Source: CAZUQP01 sp964484285 (lineage in GTDB: Bacteria > Pseudomonadota > Gammaproteobacteria > DSM-16500). Taken from it: a DNA stretch of 15,810 nucleotides. Below the pieces are notes generated by a model that searched no databases, was not told the DNA's origin, and saw only the letters and a program-made list of their open reading frames with translations. Each line of letters opens with the position of its first letter. Position 1 is the stretch's first letter. The DNA is taken from NCBI GenBank assembly GCA_964484285.1, contig CAZAEO010000044.1, forward strand, positions 1-15,810. Reading direction: 5' to 3'. The position numbers and the translations under genes are program-made. Shown here piece after piece: positions 13,528-15,810 of the stretch.

Positions 13528-14415
13528 TTAAGCTTGTTTTTGTTCCGGATTTTGTAAAGTGATTTGGCCAGCGAGTTGATTTAGTGTTTTTTCGGATAAA
13601 AGATATTTAACTAGTGGTGCTGTAGTCTTACGTACTGTTTCTTCGCCTCCTACACCTGATAGATAAATAGCATCTGCCATGACTCGATTAGGAATGCTCA
13701 CATTCATTTCGCGCTCCCATATTTTTAAATCCAAATAGGGGAGTACGCCATACAAAACCCAAGAATTTAAATCCGATTGTTTAATAGTTTTTATTTTCAT
13801 TTGCATATTAAGCTCTGCTCGAATAGCTGAAAGCCATTTTTTAAAGTGCTCAATCAATACCTCATCACTGAAGTCGAGGTTAACGTTGATTAGGCCTTCA
13901 GCTTGTAGATCAGGCGAAGCCGACTTGTAGATCGGTTCATTGAGCCATTCTTGATTGGGGACATTCAATGAGGCTAAGTTTGCATCTGAGGTATTAACAT
14001 AGGTAATACCAGAAGAGGCAGCGAATTGAAGAACGTCAATAATACAATCAGTTAGTTCGGGTTGATAAGTTTTTCTCTCTGGTAACAAAAATTTTTCAAT
14101 ATTAAAATAATTTCTCATTGTTAGTGATGAAATGGCAGGATTTTCTCGCGTCATTACAAATTTTTCTAGATTAATTTTTCTATCAATCTGGTACCAAAGA
14201 TTGAAATACGCATGATCTGATAAACTGATTACAGATTTTTTTCGCAAGATTTCAATTGGTTCTGCTAAGGCTGATACAACCTTGCAAGTCAGGCAATGTT
14301 TACGAAAAACTAGTTGTACATGCCAATCATATAATGACATGGTCTTTGCCTTTTTATAGTTATCTAGTCGAAACCAATCAGGTAATTCTGAAACATGCTT
14401 AATTTTTTTTGTCAT
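13528..14415 (-). CDS. DUF6387-like protein of integrated elements
   Basis: The 295-residue protein starts at an ATG 1 nt after the integrase stop (TAA-T-ATG), so it is translationally coupled to it. The N-terminus has the pattern ELPDWFRLDNY, typical, as far as I recall, of the DUF6387 family found beside integrases and AlpA genes. The rest is helical and polar with no enzyme motif that I can see. There is no signal peptide or membrane helix. The function is unknown; its place suggests a role in element maintenance or transfer control. Confidence 0.6.
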   Translation of the reverse strand: MTKKIKHVSELPDWFRLDNYKKAKTMSLYDWHVQLVFRKHCLTCKVVSALAEPIEILRKKSVISLSDHAYFNLWYQIDRKINLEKFVMTRENPAISSLTMRNYFNIEKFLLPERKTYQPELTDCIIDVLQFAASSGITYVNTSDANLASLNVPNQEWLNEPIYKSASPDLQAEGLINVNLDFSDEVLIEHFKKWLSAIRAELNMQMKIKTIKQSDLNSWVLYGVLPYLDLKIWEREMNVSIPNRVMADAIYLSGVGGEETVRKTTAPLVKYLLSEKTLNQLAGQITLQNPEQKQA

Positions 14416-14416
14416 A

Positions 14417-15604
14417 TTACTTCTCGTTTGTTAATGAGTCCAAATAATCCGCCCAATGCTGCATCATTTTTCTGCGCTCGGGTAAATACTCCGCATAATT
14501 ATACGCAGCGCGAATATTATTTCTTTCCGCATGTGCAAGTTGTCTTTCAATTGCATCACGATTCCAACCTTGTTCATTTAAAAGAGTAGAGGCCATTGAA
14601 CGAAACCCGTGCCCCGTCATTTCATCTTTTGCATATCCCATTCTTCTTAATGCAGCCAATACAGCATTATTTGACATCGGCCGGCTAAATGTTCTCAAGC
14701 TTGGAAAAACATATTTGCCGTTCCCGGTTAATGGTTTTATCTCATTCAAAATCGTCATGGCTTGTGTTGATAACGGAACAATATGAGTAATACGCATTTT
14801 CATTTTATGCGAAGGTATGCGCCATTCAGCAGTTTCAAAATTAATTTCTGACCATTCTGCTTGACGCAATTCTCCAGGGCGAACAAAAACTAAAGGTGCA
14901 AGTTGTAGCGCGCATTTTGTTATTATATGGCCATTGTAATCTTTCAAAGCGCGTAACAATGTGCTGATTTGTTTTGGGTTTGTGATTGAGGCAAGGTGAC
15001 GTTTTTTTACTGGCGGTATTGCCCCGCGTAAATCAAAAGAAATATCGCGTTCCGCTCTGCCGGTCGCAATCGCATAGCGAAAAACTTGTCCGCAATATTG
15101 AAGAGTCCTGTGAGCTGTTTCGAGCGCGCCTCTGTTTTCTATTCGTCGAAGCACTGCTAATAGTTCAGGTGCGTTAATTTCAGTGATTGGGCGGGTGCCA
15201 AGCCAAGGGAATATGTCTTTTTCCAAACGAACAAGGATTTTGCCTCCGTGTTCTTCTGTCCATTTTGCTGAAAACTTGATATGCCATTCTCGGGCAATGG
15301 TTTCAAGGCTGTTTTCCGCAGTCAGTCGTTGCGCGCGTTTCTTTAGTTGCTTAGCCATGCCTGGATCAACAGCGTCGGCTAACAGCTTGCGTGCTTCATC
15401 CCGTTTACGTCTGGCGTCTGCCAATGTCACGTCAGGGTAAATGCCCAAGGCCAGTAACTTTTCTTTATCAGCAAATTGATATCTGAAACGCCAATACTTA
15501 GATCCATTAGGCTGAACAACAAGAAATAACCCTTTCCCGTCCGCTATTTTGAAAGGCTTTTCTTTGGGTTTCACCGTCCGAACTTTAGTGTCTGTCAGTG
15601 CCAC
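14417..15604 (-). CDS. P4-type tyrosine integrase
   Basis: 395 residues from the GTG at 15604, with AGGAG about 7 nt upstream; the protein then begins MALTDTKVRTVKPKEKPF, as P4-type integrases usually do. A longer frame begins 27 nt earlier at ATG 15631. The N-terminal about 90 residues form the DUF4102 arm-binding domain, with a core-binding domain in the middle. The catalytic domain has an Arg in the RPGEL context, the HGFRSMAS box (His-x-x-Arg) and the C-terminal AAYNYAEYLPERRKMM with the nucleophile Tyr. The gene faces away from ssrA, adjacent to the attachment site, which is the usual arrangement for elements inserting at the tmRNA gene. It is likely the first gene of the element operon. 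TACCCC/GGGGTA repeats lie in its 5' region. Confidence 0.95.
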   Translation of the reverse strand: MALTDTKVRTVKPKEKPFKIADGKGLFLVVQPNGSKYWRFRYQFADKEKLLALGIYPDVTLADARRKRDEARKLLADAVDPGMAKQLKKRAQRLTAENSLETIAREWHIKFSAKWTEEHGGKILVRLEKDIFPWLGTRPITEINAPELLAVLRRIENRGALETAHRTLQYCGQVFRYAIATGRAERDISFDLRGAIPPVKKRHLASITNPKQISTLLRALKDYNGHIITKCALQLAPLVFVRPGELRQAEWSEINFETAEWRIPSHKMKMRITHIVPLSTQAMTILNEIKPLTGNGKYVFPSLRTFSRPMSNNAVLAALRRMGYAKDEMTGHGFRSMASTLLNEQGWNRDAIERQLAHAERNNIRAAYNYAEYLPERRKMMQHWADYLDSLTNEK

Positions 15605-15633
15605 TGGGGTATCTCCTTTTTGGGGCATCAATG

Positions 15634-15682
15634 TACCCCGGATTTATACCCCATTTTTGGTCGGATTTTAGGGGTATTGATT
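15634..15682. promoter_or_regulatory. Arm-type repeat cluster upstream of the integrase gene
   Basis: TACCCCGGATTTATACCCC (15634-15652) closely matches TACCCCGATTTGTACCCT near the left end (6983-7000), in the same direction. GGGGTATTGATT (15671-15682) is the exact reverse complement of AATCAATACCCC at 6977-6988. The cluster lies between integrase start and attR, as expected for integrase or excisionase arm sites and for the int promoter, which would be controlled by the same proteins. Confidence 0.55.
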
Positions 15683-15707
15683 GGAATTTATCGGAAGGAG
15701 ATTATAT

Positions 15708-15730
15708 AAAAAACCCTTGTCTAGCAAGGG
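15708..15730 (-). terminator. Intrinsic terminator of ssrA
   Basis: On the minus strand CCCTTG (15730-15725), a 5-nt loop, CAAGGG (15719-15714), then six T. It lies 37 nt after the tmRNA 3' end, before the integrase. Its position inside the proposed element, between the attachment site and int, means the element would bring its own terminator for the tmRNA. Confidence 0.85.
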
Positions 15731-15766
15731 CTTCAGGACTTTTTTGGAATTCTTTGGAATGTGTTC

Positions 15767-15810
15767 TGGTGGAGGCGGCGGGAATTGAACCCGCGTCCGC
15801 AAGCTCTAAA
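15767..15810 (-). ncRNA. ssrA: tmRNA 3' end (partial, runs off the window)
   Basis: The minus-strand end has the tRNA-like acceptor/T-arm of tmRNA: GGACGCGGGTTCAATTCCC, then GCCGCCTCCACCA with the CCA tail encoded (15769-15767). The T-arm sequence and its 3' end are characteristic of SsrA, the RNA that rescues stalled ribosomes and tags their products for degradation. The body of the RNA lies beyond 15810. Its 3' end serves as attachment site of the element to the left. Confidence 0.9.

Overview
The window looks like a low-GC gammaproteobacterial genome of the Legionellales type (Legionella, Coxiella, Rickettsiella and relatives). This is inferred from eukaryote-like protein kinases with effector-style C-terminal extensions, a small membrane protein resembling the IcmD/DotP or IcmC/DotE family of Dot/Icm type IVB secretion systems, a lipoprotein gene next to it, and a typical gammaproteobacterial tmRNA 3' end at the right edge. 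No genus can be fixed from sequence reading alone.

Left region (1-5900): two paralogous Ser/Thr-type kinases on the minus strand (77-1690 and 3697-5160). They flank a minus-strand alpha/beta hydrolase (1708-2853, operonic with the first kinase) and a plus-strand pair, the Icm-like membrane protein (about 2909-3271) and the lipoprotein (3295-3645). A plus-strand membrane protein with two sets of exact glycine heptads follows (5314-5859). The region reads as a host-interaction cluster, with candidate secreted kinases and hydrolase beside T4SS-like parts. Neither secretion nor activity is shown by the sequence.

Middle (5860-7100): a TacA/TacT-type toxin-antitoxin pair (DUF1778 plus GNAT acetyltransferase) with a clear promoter and operator palindrome. 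After it comes a short stretch holding two exact fragments of the tmRNA 3' end, split by about 100 bp, plus motifs repeated next to the integrase at the far end. I interpret it as the left attachment scar of a mobile element.

Right region (about 6912-15767): an integrated element of about 8.8 kb at the 3' end of ssrA (tmRNA). Reading inward from ssrA on the minus strand it has a P4-type tyrosine integrase, a DUF6387-like protein, an AlpA-type excisionase/regulator, a CHC2 zinc-finger protein and a Toprim/DUF3631 helicase. The genes are closely packed, with a 1-nt gap between integrase and DUF6387-like gene and an ATGA overlap between the last two. An array of TGTTACG/CGTAACA heptamers at the end of the helicase gene looks like an iteron-type origin or control region. 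No capsid, tail or conjugation genes are seen, so the plan is that of a phage-satellite-like or P4-like island. Its cargo is an AbiE-type abortive-infection pair next to the left end and a 419-residue protein with an ankyrin-like segment that ends in Cys-Ser-Val-Met, a potential host-farnesylation (CaaX) motif. A transposase-like remnant and an 81-bp near-perfect palindrome lie between cargo and replication genes.

The most interesting points are the ssrA-integrated satellite-like element pairing a possible anti-phage module with a possible prenylated host-targeted effector, its iteron-like array, its split attachment site, and the glycine-heptad membrane protein.
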